A stretch of 21,290 bases of DNA, from contig CAZUUQ010000049.1 in assembly GCA_964622625.1 (NCBI GenBank), positions 1 through 21,290 of the forward strand. The letters run 5' to 3'. Of the stretch, positions 1-5,934 are shown piece after piece. This DNA comes from CAZCWM01 sp964622625. GTDB taxonomy: Bacteria > Planctomycetota > Phycisphaerae > Phycisphaerales > Phycisphaeraceae. The notes under the pieces were generated by a model, which was not told the origin of the DNA, did not search any database, and saw nothing but the letters and a program-made list of their open reading frames with translations. Within the stretch, counting starts at the first letter, position 1. Every line of letters starts with the position of its first letter. Position numbers and translations under genes: made by a program.

Positions 1-347
1 AGGTAATCCAGCCGCTGCACGCGGGCGCGGAAGCCGGGGCCGACGCGGTAGTAGCGATAGCGCCGGCCGTCGGTCAGGGCGTTGGTCGGCTGATAGATTT
101 CCATGGGGCCGTCGATCGCGCCCGCGTCGTCGGTCAGCGGGACGGCGAAGAGCGAGGTCTGCTCGCCGTCCTGGCGCAGGCCCGGCTGCATGCGGCGCAG
201 GCTGCGGGCCAGGGGATCGAGATCGGCGACGGCCTGGTCGATCGGGATGGGGATGGGGATGAAGGACGTGGCGGCGTCGGCCATCGCCCGCGGCGCGGCC
301 GCGACGAATGCGCAGGCGGTCATCAGCAGCAGGGTGGCGACGCGCAT
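1..347 (-). CDS. Secreted protein of unknown function, C-terminus cut off by window edge
   Basis: The minus strand is open from an ATG at 347 to base 1 with no stop, giving 115 complete codons. The predicted N-terminus starts MRVATLLLMTACAFVAA and is a typical Sec signal peptide; cleavage is plausible around residues 20-23, after which a proline/isoleucine run (PIPIPI, about residues 31-36) begins the mature part. The rest is soluble, with an R-Y-R-Y-Y-R stretch near the cut end. No family is recognised. It lies 59 bases downstream of the lipoprotein gene on the same strand, so the two are probably co-transcribed. No clear Shine-Dalgarno sequence precedes the ATG, which fits translation from an operon message. 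Being a gene is likely; its function is unknown. Confidence 0.65.
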   Translation of the reverse strand, partial: MRVATLLLMTACAFVAAAPRAMADAATSFIPIPIPIDQAVADLDPLARSLRRMQPGLRQDGEQTSLFAVPLTDDAGAIDGPMEIYQPTNALTDGRRYRYYRVGPGFRARVQRLDY

Positions 348-406
348 GGCGGAGGACTCGCACTCAGCAGCACGGGCGAGCTGTTCGTGCCCGCGGGACG
401 CGCGGC

Positions 407-805
407 TCATTCATCGGCCGGGGGATACTCGGGCGCCGGGCGGAACGTCTGCTCGATATAGACGGGGGTGCCCGGCAGCGGGCCTGAGCCGCTCTTGTTG
501 ATCCGCGGGCCCTTGAGGCTCCACTTCATGGTGGTGGCCGGCTTTCCGCTGACGCTCACGGATTCGATTTCACCGGCCCGGTCGAGGTCGAGCACGAGCG
601 TGTGGTGTACGGGGATGTCCATCTCCCAGAACGGCTCGCCGGTGAACGAGTCGACGACCCGGACGGTGCGGGGCAGATCGACGGAGCTGTAGTATTTGTG
701 GCGATCGAAGCTGGCGCAGGCGGTCAGTCCCAGGCAGAGGGCGAGCAGGCCAAGGGCGCGGCCGGCGACGAGTGTGCGTGCGCGTTGCGAGGCGAAGCGG
801 GCCAT
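407..805 (-). CDS. Small putative lipoprotein of unknown function
   Basis: A 132-residue protein. It starts MARFASQRARTL, followed by a hydrophobic stretch and a lipobox L-T-A-C at about residues 26-29, so lipid attachment to that cysteine is predicted. The mature part (S-F-D-R-H-K-Y-Y-S-S onward) contains alternating hydrophobic/charged segments consistent with a small beta-rich periplasmic domain; the text V-D-S-F-T-G-E-P-F-W-E-M-D and V-L-D-L-D-R-A-G-E is the most distinctive part. The frame stays open upstream to 916, but that would overlap the divergent ferredoxin gene. The ATG at 805 has a good ribosome site (GAAAGGAAA) and puts the signal peptide at the N-terminus, so it is preferred. 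It heads an apparent operon with the truncated secreted-protein gene. No homologous family is recognised with confidence. Confidence 0.75.
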   Translation of the reverse strand: MARFASQRARTLVAGRALGLLALCLGLTACASFDRHKYYSSVDLPRTVRVVDSFTGEPFWEMDIPVHHTLVLDLDRAGEIESVSVSGKPATTMKWSLKGPRINKSGSGPLPGTPVYIEQTFRPAPEYPPADE

Positions 806-882
806 GGTGGGTTTCCTTTCAAGTGAACCGTCAGCGACGACCTTGACATACGATACTGCGATCGACCCCCGCGGGCCAGCAG

Positions 883-1644
883 ATGGCAAAGCAATCTCCA
901 CCGGCACCGAATACATCGGCCAACCGCCGCGATTTTTTTCGGCGAATGCTGCTTCGCGGCCTGGAAGGCGCCCAGCGGGCCGGCGAGAAGGTCGCCGAGC
1001 GTTTCGAGGCGGCTATCGGACCGACGGGTCGGACCGACGCGCCGGCCCCGATCCCGCGGGCGCGGCCGGTCCGATTCCTGCGTCCGCCGGGGGCCAGGCC
1101 GGAGGTCGAATTCGCCGATCTGTGCAGCCGCTGCGGCGACTGCGTGCGGGCGTGTCCGGCCCAGTGCATCGAGCTGGATGCGCGGGAGGACGCGGCGGAT
1201 CGGGACGCCGGCGGGCTGCCTTATATCGTCGCGCGTCAGTCGCCATGCGTGATCTGCGAGGAACTGGCGTGCATGGCCGCTTGCCCGACGGGGGCGCTGC
1301 GGCCTGTTCAGGCGGCGGGTGACATCGCCATGGGCCTGGCGGTGCTCGATCACAACCGGTGCCTGCGTCAGCCTTTCGCGCCCAGGACGCGCCAGGGCGT
1401 GGCGGGCACGACGCCGCACAGCCGGCTCGCGGCCGCGGCGGCGGGTGATGCGCAGGATTGCCGGCTGTGCGTACACGACTGCCCGATCGGCGAGGCGGCC
1501 CTGGGGCTGGATGCGGCGGGCCGGCTGGAGGTGCGCGACGGCTGCACGGGTTGCGGTGTCTGCGAGCGGGTGTGCCCGACCGATCCGCCGAGCATCATCG
1601 TGTGGCCCAAACCGGCGAATGAGCCGGCGGCGCGGAACGGGTAA
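883..1644 (+). CDS. NapG/MauM-type ferredoxin with four [4Fe-4S] motifs
   Basis: A 253-residue iron-sulfur electron-transfer protein. Cysteine clusters in order: C-x2-C-x2-C-x3-C-P (from C-S-R-C-G-D-C), C-x2-C-x4-C-x3-C-P (from C-V-I-C-E), a third C-x2-C-x3-C-P (C-R-L-C-V-H-D-C-P) preceded by a lone cysteine in N-R-C-L-R, and a final C-x2-C-x2-C-x3-C-P (C-T-G-C-G-V-C-E-R-V-C-P). This spacing matches the NapG/MauM family, which passes electrons from a quinol-oxidising membrane partner. The N-terminus has R-R-D-F-F-R (residues 15-20), resembling a Tat motif, but no hydrophobic core follows. No NapH, NapA or other redox partner is in the window, so the acceptor is unknown. The start is divergent from the lipoprotein gene, 77 bases away. 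Family assignment is strong, the specific role is not. Confidence 0.85.
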   Translation: MAKQSPPAPNTSANRRDFFRRMLLRGLEGAQRAGEKVAERFEAAIGPTGRTDAPAPIPRARPVRFLRPPGARPEVEFADLCSRCGDCVRACPAQCIELDAREDAADRDAGGLPYIVARQSPCVICEELACMAACPTGALRPVQAAGDIAMGLAVLDHNRCLRQPFAPRTRQGVAGTTPHSRLAAAAAGDAQDCRLCVHDCPIGEAALGLDAAGRLEVRDGCTGCGVCERVCPTDPPSIIVWPKPANEPAARNG

Positions 1645-1682
1645 TGCGGCGGCAAGCGGCGGTGACGCGACGCGAGGGCGGC

Positions 1683-1732
1683 AAAAAAAGGGCCGCGCCC
1701 CGGGATCGGAACGATCCTTGTGGGGCGCGGCC
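1683..1732 (-). terminator. Rho-independent terminator with nested hairpin, for the AraC-family gene
   Basis: GGCCGCGCCCC at 1691-1701 pairs perfectly with GGGGCGCGGCC at 1722-1732, an 11-bp stem. Inside the loop a second perfect stem, GGATCG (1703-1708) with CGATCC (1712-1717), closes a 3-base loop. On the minus strand the stem is followed by seven T residues (A run at 1683-1689). It lies about 80 bases past the stop of the minus-strand regulator gene. On the plus strand the hairpin is also downstream of the ferredoxin gene but lacks a T tract there, so it acts mainly on minus-strand transcription. Confidence 0.85.
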
Positions 1733-1815
1733 AGCCGGGGTATCGTTGCGCCTCATTCTAGGCGCGTTGTGGGAAAGTCAAATGCCGCAACCTTTCGCCG
1801 CGGCAATCATGCACG

Positions 1816-2913
1816 TCATTCGGGCAGATCGGCCTGACGGTACTCGCTGGGGCTGACGCCGATGAGGCGGTGGAAGGTGCTGGTAAAGTGGCCGTGGCTG
1901 GCAAAGCCCGTGTGGGCGGCGATTGAGCCGATCGGCTCCTTGGTCGAACGCAGCAGCCACTTTGCGGTCTGCAACTGTTTTTTCTGCAGGTAGTGCTTGG
2001 GGCTGATCCCCGCCTGTTTGGAGAACAGGCGGTGGAAGTGGAACGGGCTCATGTGCACCTGCCGGGCCACGTTGGTGAGGCTCGGGGAATCGGGATAGTT
2101 GTCGTGCAGATAGGCCATCGCCTGGGCGATGCGTGGGTCGGGCATTTCGCCGACGATGGGCAGTTCGCCGGTCTCCAGCGGCCGCAGTTCCAGGTACCAG
2201 TGGTCAGCCCCCTTGGCCTTGACCGCGGCGCGGCGGAGGAAGCGGATCCAGGTGTCCTGCCCCGCCAGGCGCAGGGCCACATCGTGGGTCTCGCCGGTGG
2301 GCAGGTCGGGATAGCGCTGGTTGACGATTGGACGGAACTGGCTGACCAGTTCGTCAAGCAGGGTGGGTTGCTTGAGGGCGGCGATGCGGGTGTCGAGGTC
2401 GACGAGGATGGTCCGATCGTCGCTGCCCAGCAGGACGCGTCCCATGCCCGGCTCGGCGAAGCGGGAGAAGCCGACCTGCCAGCGGCTGAGCATGAGCTTG
2501 GCGATCTCCTGCTCGGTTTCGCTGAAGGCCTCGCCTTTGCGGCCGACCAGCCACCACCACCAGTGTTTGGGGCTCATGGCGTCGGGCGCCATGACAGTCA
2601 TGAGGTGGCGGCCCTTGAGGCTGACATCGCCGGCCGAACCGTTGGGCCCGCCGCCGACGGCCACGCCTTGGCGCATGGCGGCCTTGATCATGGCCGGTTT
2701 CTCGAAGCCGGCGCCCAGCAGTTCGGCGATCTCGCCGGCGGCGAAGCCGTCGACGAGCAGCATCTCATCGGGCCGGGGTCGCGGCAGCTTCAGAATGCCC
2801 AGAGCGTGGGCGTCGAATTTCAGGAACTGGGCCACCTGCTCGCGGACCGGTTTGTCGTGCGGCCCCCAGGGTTCGCCGGCGCCCGCGGGGGGAACCGAGA
2901 TGATGCGCTCCAT
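1816..2913 (-). CDS. AraC-family transcriptional regulator with N-terminal sensor-like region
   Basis: A 365-residue protein. The last ~100 residues (from about D-P-R-I-A-Q-A-M-A-Y-L) form a typical AraC/XylS double helix-turn-helix: first helix pair around S-L-T-N-V-A-R-Q-V-H-M-S-P-F-H-F-H-R-L-F, second around I-G-S-I-A-A-H-T-G-F-A-S-H-G-H-F, ending in the signature F-H-R-L-I-G-V-S-P-S-E-Y-R. The N-terminal ~260 residues are not the cupin common in sugar-responsive AraC proteins. They look like a GAF/PAS-type arrangement, with H-W-W-W-W-L-V-G-R followed by F-S-E-T-E-Q-E-I-A-K-L and then a possible PAS-like domain starting near V-L-L-G-S-D-D-R. The ATG at 2913 has AAAGG nine bases upstream. 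It is probably a single-gene unit ended by the terminator at 1683-1732. Ligand and targets are unknown. Confidence 0.88.
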   Translation of the reverse strand: MERIISVPPAGAGEPWGPHDKPVREQVAQFLKFDAHALGILKLPRPRPDEMLLVDGFAAGEIAELLGAGFEKPAMIKAAMRQGVAVGGGPNGSAGDVSLKGRHLMTVMAPDAMSPKHWWWWLVGRKGEAFSETEQEIAKLMLSRWQVGFSRFAEPGMGRVLLGSDDRTILVDLDTRIAALKQPTLLDELVSQFRPIVNQRYPDLPTGETHDVALRLAGQDTWIRFLRRAAVKAKGADHWYLELRPLETGELPIVGEMPDPRIAQAMAYLHDNYPDSPSLTNVARQVHMSPFHFHRLFSKQAGISPKHYLQKKQLQTAKWLLRSTKEPIGSIAAHTGFASHGHFTSTFHRLIGVSPSEYRQADLPE

Positions 2914-2971
2914 GCGTGTGAGCCTTTCTCAGTGGAAACGGTGCGGGAACATCATTGCACCATACGCTGCG

Positions 2972-2999
2972 ATCATAGCATCGACTTGCCACGCGACAA
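2972..2999 (-). promoter_or_regulatory. Candidate sigma-70 promoter of the AraC-family gene
   Basis: Read on the minus strand, TTGTCG (2994-2999) and TATGAT (2972-2977) are separated by 16 bases. The -10 box matches 5 of 6 consensus positions and lies about 60 bases upstream of the regulator's start codon. A consensus TTGACA also occurs slightly further upstream but at the wrong distance. Seen by eye only. Confidence 0.35.
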
Positions 3000-3198
3000 C
3001 GACTGTCAAGGCGCTCTTCCCGGCCGCACGATGGCGCGAAAGGAGTTGAGAATACGCGGAGAATCCCGGTACTTTCGCTGTACCTGCATCTTTTGCCGGG
3101 TCAAGAAGCCGGGAAGATGCTGCGCGAAGCTGCGACAAGTAAGCGCAAAACAACGACGACATCGCGCGTTGCACGGCCCGGGCACGCGGCCAGGCGGG

Positions 3199-3738
3199 CT
3201 ATGACCTGTCGATGGCCTGCTCCACCCGCCAAGTGAGTCTTTCGCCCTGGCAGTGGACGTGCACGGCAAAGAAGCCGCCGCGGTGCTTCCAGAAAAGCGG
3301 CCAGATGATCTGACGGTCGGTCTTCGGAATCGCCAGCGATGCAATCGCGGCCGGGGCGTGCCACTCGAGCAGGCCCTCATCGAAGTGTGTGCGCGTCACG
3401 ACCACGGGGCGGGTGACTTCATAGAGGAACATCAGCCAGTGGCAGGTGTCTTCGTAGCCGGCTTCGGAGACGATGCCGGTCAGGTGCAGGTCGGCGGGCT
3501 GGAGTTCGAGTCCGACTTCCTCGTGAATTTCGCGCAGGGCGCAGGCGGTGGGGCTTTCGCCGCGGTCCTGTTCGAGCTTGCCGCCGATTGGCGAGTAGAG
3601 ATCCTGGTTCGGGGGGCGGCGGCGATGCAGCAGCAGGACGCGGCCGTGGTCGTCAAAGAGGTAGCAGAGCACGGCGATGCGGTAGGGCAGCGAAGCGCGT
3701 GTGTCGGACGCGGCGGGGGTGTGCGTCGAATCGCTCAT
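3199..3738 (-). CDS. Nudix-family hydrolase
   Basis: A 179-residue pyrophosphohydrolase of the Nudix superfamily, which cleaves nucleoside diphosphates linked to another group with Mg2+. The Nudix box runs from G53 to L77: G-G-K-L-E at 52-56, E61, and R-E-I-H-E-E-V-G-L at 69-77, including the metal-binding glutamates E73 and E74. The spacing between the first Gly and the first Glu is seven rather than the usual five residues, i.e. a two-residue insertion, while the E-x7-R-E spacing is normal. Substrate cannot be read from sequence; an (oxidised) NTP or other NDP-X compound is possible. The ATG at 3738 lies 78 bases after the stop of the upstream arginine-rich gene on the same strand. Confidence 0.85.
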   Translation of the reverse strand: MSDSTHTPAASDTRASLPYRIAVLCYLFDDHGRVLLLHRRRPPNQDLYSPIGGKLEQDRGESPTACALREIHEEVGLELQPADLHLTGIVSEAGYEDTCHWLMFLYEVTRPVVVTRTHFDEGLLEWHAPAAIASLAIPKTDRQIIWPLFWKHRGGFFAVHVHCQGERLTWRVEQAIDRS

Positions 3739-3816
3739 GCGGCCGAGAGTGTAGCAGCCGCTCCCGCGCGGCGGGGTCGGGCGGCATCGCGGCGTGCGAA
3801 CGTGAAGGCAGGCGGA

Positions 3817-4164
3817 TCAGAACGCAGAGGTGTCGGGCGCTTCGGTCCAGTCCTCGGCGCCGTCCAGGTTGAGCTGTGACGGACAGGTCTTGCGGTAGCC
3901 GAGCTTGCGGATGACTTCAAGCACCTCGGTCCAGGATGGATAGGGCTTGTCGTTGACGCGCTTGTAGGCGTCGATGGCTTTGACGAACAGGAACTGTTCA
4001 CTGTTCATCTCGCCTTCATCGGCGGCCTTGACGAAGTCGTTGCGTCGGCGTCCGGGGCCGCGGCGGCGCTCCAGGCCGGTGCCCTCGGTGCGGCGATCGA
4101 CCACGGTGGCGCGTCGATCGGATCGGCCGCGACGCTCCGGGCCAGGATAGGACTTCTCGCTCAT
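3817..4164 (-). CDS. Arginine-rich small protein of unknown function
   Basis: A 115-residue protein starting M-S-E-K-S-Y-P-G-P-E-R-R. The frame is open further upstream to 4392, but that part is an out-of-frame reading of the neighbouring acidic gene; the ATG at 4164 has GGGAG about eight bases before it. Residues 9-42 are dominated by arginine in repeated E-R-R / D-R-R / R-R-G-P-G-R-R-R patterns and look disordered. The C-terminal half (from about M-N-S-E-Q-F-L-F-V-K-A-I-D-A-Y-K) is a compact predicted helical domain with a conserved-looking W-T-E-V-L-E-V-I-R-K-L-G-Y-R-K core; I have the impression this domain recurs in planctomycetes, from memory only. It follows the acidic-protein gene by 103 bases and precedes the Nudix gene. 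Confidence 0.75.
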   Translation of the reverse strand: MSEKSYPGPERRGRSDRRATVVDRRTEGTGLERRRGPGRRRNDFVKAADEGEMNSEQFLFVKAIDAYKRVNDKPYPSWTEVLEVIRKLGYRKTCPSQLNLDGAEDWTEAPDTSAF

Positions 4165-4267
4165 GCGCTGATCTCCCACCGACGCCTGCGGCCGCGGCTG
4201 CCGCAGCGGCCGGGTTGGCCCGTGCCGACCGGCCGAGGCAGCGCCCGTGGGGGGCAGCGCCGGAGGG

Positions 4268-4516
4268 TCAGGCGTCTTCCTCGTCGTCGAAGAATTCCTC
4301 GTCCTCGTCTTCTTCGTCGTCGTCGTCGAACAAGTCGTCGTCGTCGTCGAAGTCGTCTTCATCCTCATCGTCAAAAAAGTCGTCGTCCTCAAGCTCTTCG
4401 TCGTCGATCAGCCACCAGGTGGGCGCGAACGCCCCGGGCGACCAGGGTGACGCGGCAGGGCGGCCCCACTGCGGATACTCCTCGACGCTCTGCTCGCTGC
4501 GGGTCAAAATGGTCAT
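4268..4516 (-). CDS. Small protein with extreme Asp/Glu/Phe C-terminal tail
   Basis: An 82-residue protein. Residues 1-36 are ordinary but tryptophan- and proline-rich (W17, W25, W34, W35). Residues 37-82 contain 36 Asp/Glu out of 46, broken only by single Phe/Leu residues or F-F pairs at irregular intervals (D-D-D-F-F-D-D, D-D-F-D-D-D-D-D-L-F, E-E-F-F-D-D). The start at 4516 has a near-perfect ribosome site, GGGAGG nine bases upstream, which strongly supports expression. The tail resembles acidic tails that mimic nucleic acid or bind basic partners, but no family is recognised. It sits directly upstream of the arginine-rich gene on the same strand. The opposite strand gives a poly-serine reading that is only a shadow. 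Confidence 0.75.
   Translation of the reverse strand: MTILTRSEQSVEEYPQWGRPAASPWSPGAFAPTWWLIDDEELEDDDFFDDEDEDDFDDDDDLFDDDDEEDEDEEFFDDEEDA
4271..4408. repeat. Imperfect trinucleotide (TCG/TCC/TCT; GAC/GAT/GAA on minus) tract
   Basis: The DNA coding for the acidic tail is an imperfect triplet repeat, with the longest pure run being a few TCG units. Codons for Asp are mostly GAC and those for Glu mix GAG and GAA, so the repeat is degenerate enough to be under protein selection, but it could still expand or contract by whole codons through slippage. Confidence 0.7.
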
Positions 4517-4897
4517 TGGTGTTCGCCTCCCGTGAACGGTGAATGCCAGATTCTGTCGGATGAGCGGCGCGGCTTCGCTGCCCGCGCCACCCGTCTTTCA
4601 AGCCGCGGACATAATTCCCCCAGAGGTCACATCCCGCACAGCCGTCACCATTGCCACCGCCTGAACCAGGACGTCGACGCGCTTCATGGCCATGACGCCG
4701 GACATCGCGTACCACGCGTGGCCGCACAGGCGAGGCCGATCGGTCCGATCGATCATCGACCATCCCGACCCATACGCCCCAGGCTGGTCCGCCAGGCTGC
4801 GCCTCAGCGGCGCGGCGGTTAAACTATCGCGGCTCGACGGTTTGTCAACAGTCCCGGACCATGTGGCCGGGACGCCGATTCCCGGGCTGCCACAGGC
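4517..4897. other. Intergenic region, 381 bases, divergent
   Basis: This region separates the minus-strand acidic-protein gene from the plus-strand membrane-protein pair. It must hold both promoters, but no convincing -35/-10 pair was found. It contains the ribosome site of the acidic gene (plus-strand CCTCCC at 4527-4532). A minus-strand reading from 4756 to 4598 gives a 52-residue peptide without a good ribosome site; I do not call it a gene. No RNA gene was recognised. Confidence 0.5.
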
Positions 4898-5464
4898 ATG
4901 CGCGATACAACCATGGCCGCATCCGAATCGCCGCTGAACGAACAGACCTCCAGTCGCGCCGCGGCGGCCGCCGACTGGCGGCCCGTACCGGCTGTGGCCG
5001 CCTGGCTGCTGCCCGGACTGGGCCACGTGCTTATCGGCCAAACCCGCCGCGGGCTGATCATCGGCAGCGCGATCCTGGGCTTGTGGCTGGCGGGGCTGCT
5101 GATCGGCGGCATCAGCGTCATCGACCACAAGCCGGTCGGCGACGGGATGCGCCAGCGCTTCTCGCTGTGGTTTCTGGGCCAGGCGATGCTCAGCCCGTCG
5201 CTGGCGGTCAATCTCGCGCACCAGCAGCTCAAGCAGGTCAGCGTGGCTCGCTTCAATCACACGCCGCAACCCGACGACCAGCCCCGGCCCGTATTCACCC
5301 CCGCTCTCGGCCGCGTCGCTGAAATCGGCACGCTCTACACCGCCCTGGCGGGCCTGCTGAACCTGCTGGCGATCATGGATGTGGCCTGGGGACGACCAAG
5401 GCACGCCCAGACGGGACCGCCGCGGTCAACCCCATCGCCCCATGCCGAGGCCCACACGCCATGA
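4898..5464 (+). CDS. Small integral membrane protein, DUF6677-like
   Basis: A 188-residue membrane protein. Predicted membrane segments lie at about residues 29-46, 52-73 and 143-163. The P-G-L-G-H-V-L-I-G-Q-T-R-R-G-L stretch (39-53) resembles the turn of TM2-type domains, and the C-terminal G-T-L-Y-T-A-L-A-G-L-L-N-L-L motif (144-157) is characteristic of a planctomycete family I remember as DUF6677; that name is from memory. The tail is proline/histidine-rich. An in-frame ATG at 4913 is an alternative start; neither has a clear Shine-Dalgarno sequence. The stop TGA overlaps the start of the next gene (ATGA), so the two are translationally coupled and probably act together in the membrane. 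Function unknown. Confidence 0.78.
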   Translation: MRDTTMAASESPLNEQTSSRAAAAADWRPVPAVAAWLLPGLGHVLIGQTRRGLIIGSAILGLWLAGLLIGGISVIDHKPVGDGMRQRFSLWFLGQAMLSPSLAVNLAHQQLKQVSVARFNHTPQPDDQPRPVFTPALGRVAEIGTLYTALAGLLNLLAIMDVAWGRPRHAQTGPPRSTPSPHAEAHTP

Positions 5465-5730
5465 TGTCAGCCGTGATCCTGACAGCCCCTGTGCTGGCGC
5501 AGGCCGCGGAAGCGCACGCCTGGCGGCCGTTGCTCGACCCCCTGCCGCTGCACGGGGCCTGGCTGCTGCTGCTGGCGCCGCTGGTCGTGGCCCTGGCGGC
5601 CGTTTACAAGGCCATCAAGCTGCCACGGATCGAACGCTTCGGCCGCGAAGTGGCCGTGCTGTCCATCCAGATCGTCAGCCTGCTGGGACTGGCGGCGGTG
5701 GTGCTCTGGGTGGTGACGGAACTGATATGA
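5461..5730 (+). CDS. Two-helix small membrane protein of unknown function
   Basis: An 89-residue protein with predicted membrane helices at about residues 32-50 and 66-87, joined by a basic loop (K-A-I-K-L-P-R-I-E-R-F-G-R-E). The first ~20 residues are also hydrophobic (V-I-L-T-A-P-V-L-A-Q-A) and could be a cleaved signal. The start overlaps the previous stop by four bases (ATGA), which argues for a coupled, stoichiometric product with the upstream DUF6677-like protein. No enzymatic motif is visible. Confidence 0.75.
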   Translation: MMSAVILTAPVLAQAAEAHAWRPLLDPLPLHGAWLLLLAPLVVALAAVYKAIKLPRIERFGREVAVLSIQIVSLLGLAAVVLWVVTELI

Positions 5731-5846
5731 GGCCGATCGCAAGAGATTGACCCGCCGAGGCCGCCACGAACGCCGATATCTCCCCTGCATCGTCCGCATT
5801 TTCTGGTCGTCAGCGCCACACCCGATGCCGCACCAGGTTCCGCGTC

Positions 5847-5871
5847 ACTTGGCGTCCTTGGCGCCTTGGGG
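5847..5871. repeat. Short CTTGGCG direct-repeat array
   Basis: Two exact copies of CTTGGCG (5848-5854 and 5857-5863) and a third with one change, CTTGGGG (5865-5871), spaced 8-9 bases apart in the untranslated stretch before trpD. Similar strings occur as dispersed extragenic elements in several bacterial phyla, as I recall. Confidence 0.45.
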
Positions 5872-5934
5872 GTAAAAAGCTTCAACGATAAGCAGTCCGG
5901 CGACAGAAATGACAGGCCAATGCAGGAGCACCGC

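Noticed and set aside
1993..3204. 403-codon open frame on the plus strand opposite the AraC-family gene
   Set aside because: The minus-strand HTH is unmistakable, and the plus reading is a Gly/Asp/His-rich shadow.
4271..4408. Possible non-coding microsatellite
   Set aside because: The tract sits in frame inside a gene with a good start; degeneracy of codons suggests protein-level constraint.
4215..4535. Poly-serine and poly-arginine/valine readings on the plus strand
   Set aside because: They are other-frame readings of the Asp/Glu triplet tract, whose minus-strand frame has the strong ribosome site.
4598..5404. 268-codon minus-strand frame, including a 52-residue peptide from 4756
   Set aside because: Most of it is antisense to the membrane-protein gene. 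The terminal portion lies in the intergenic region but lacks a convincing ribosome site or family.
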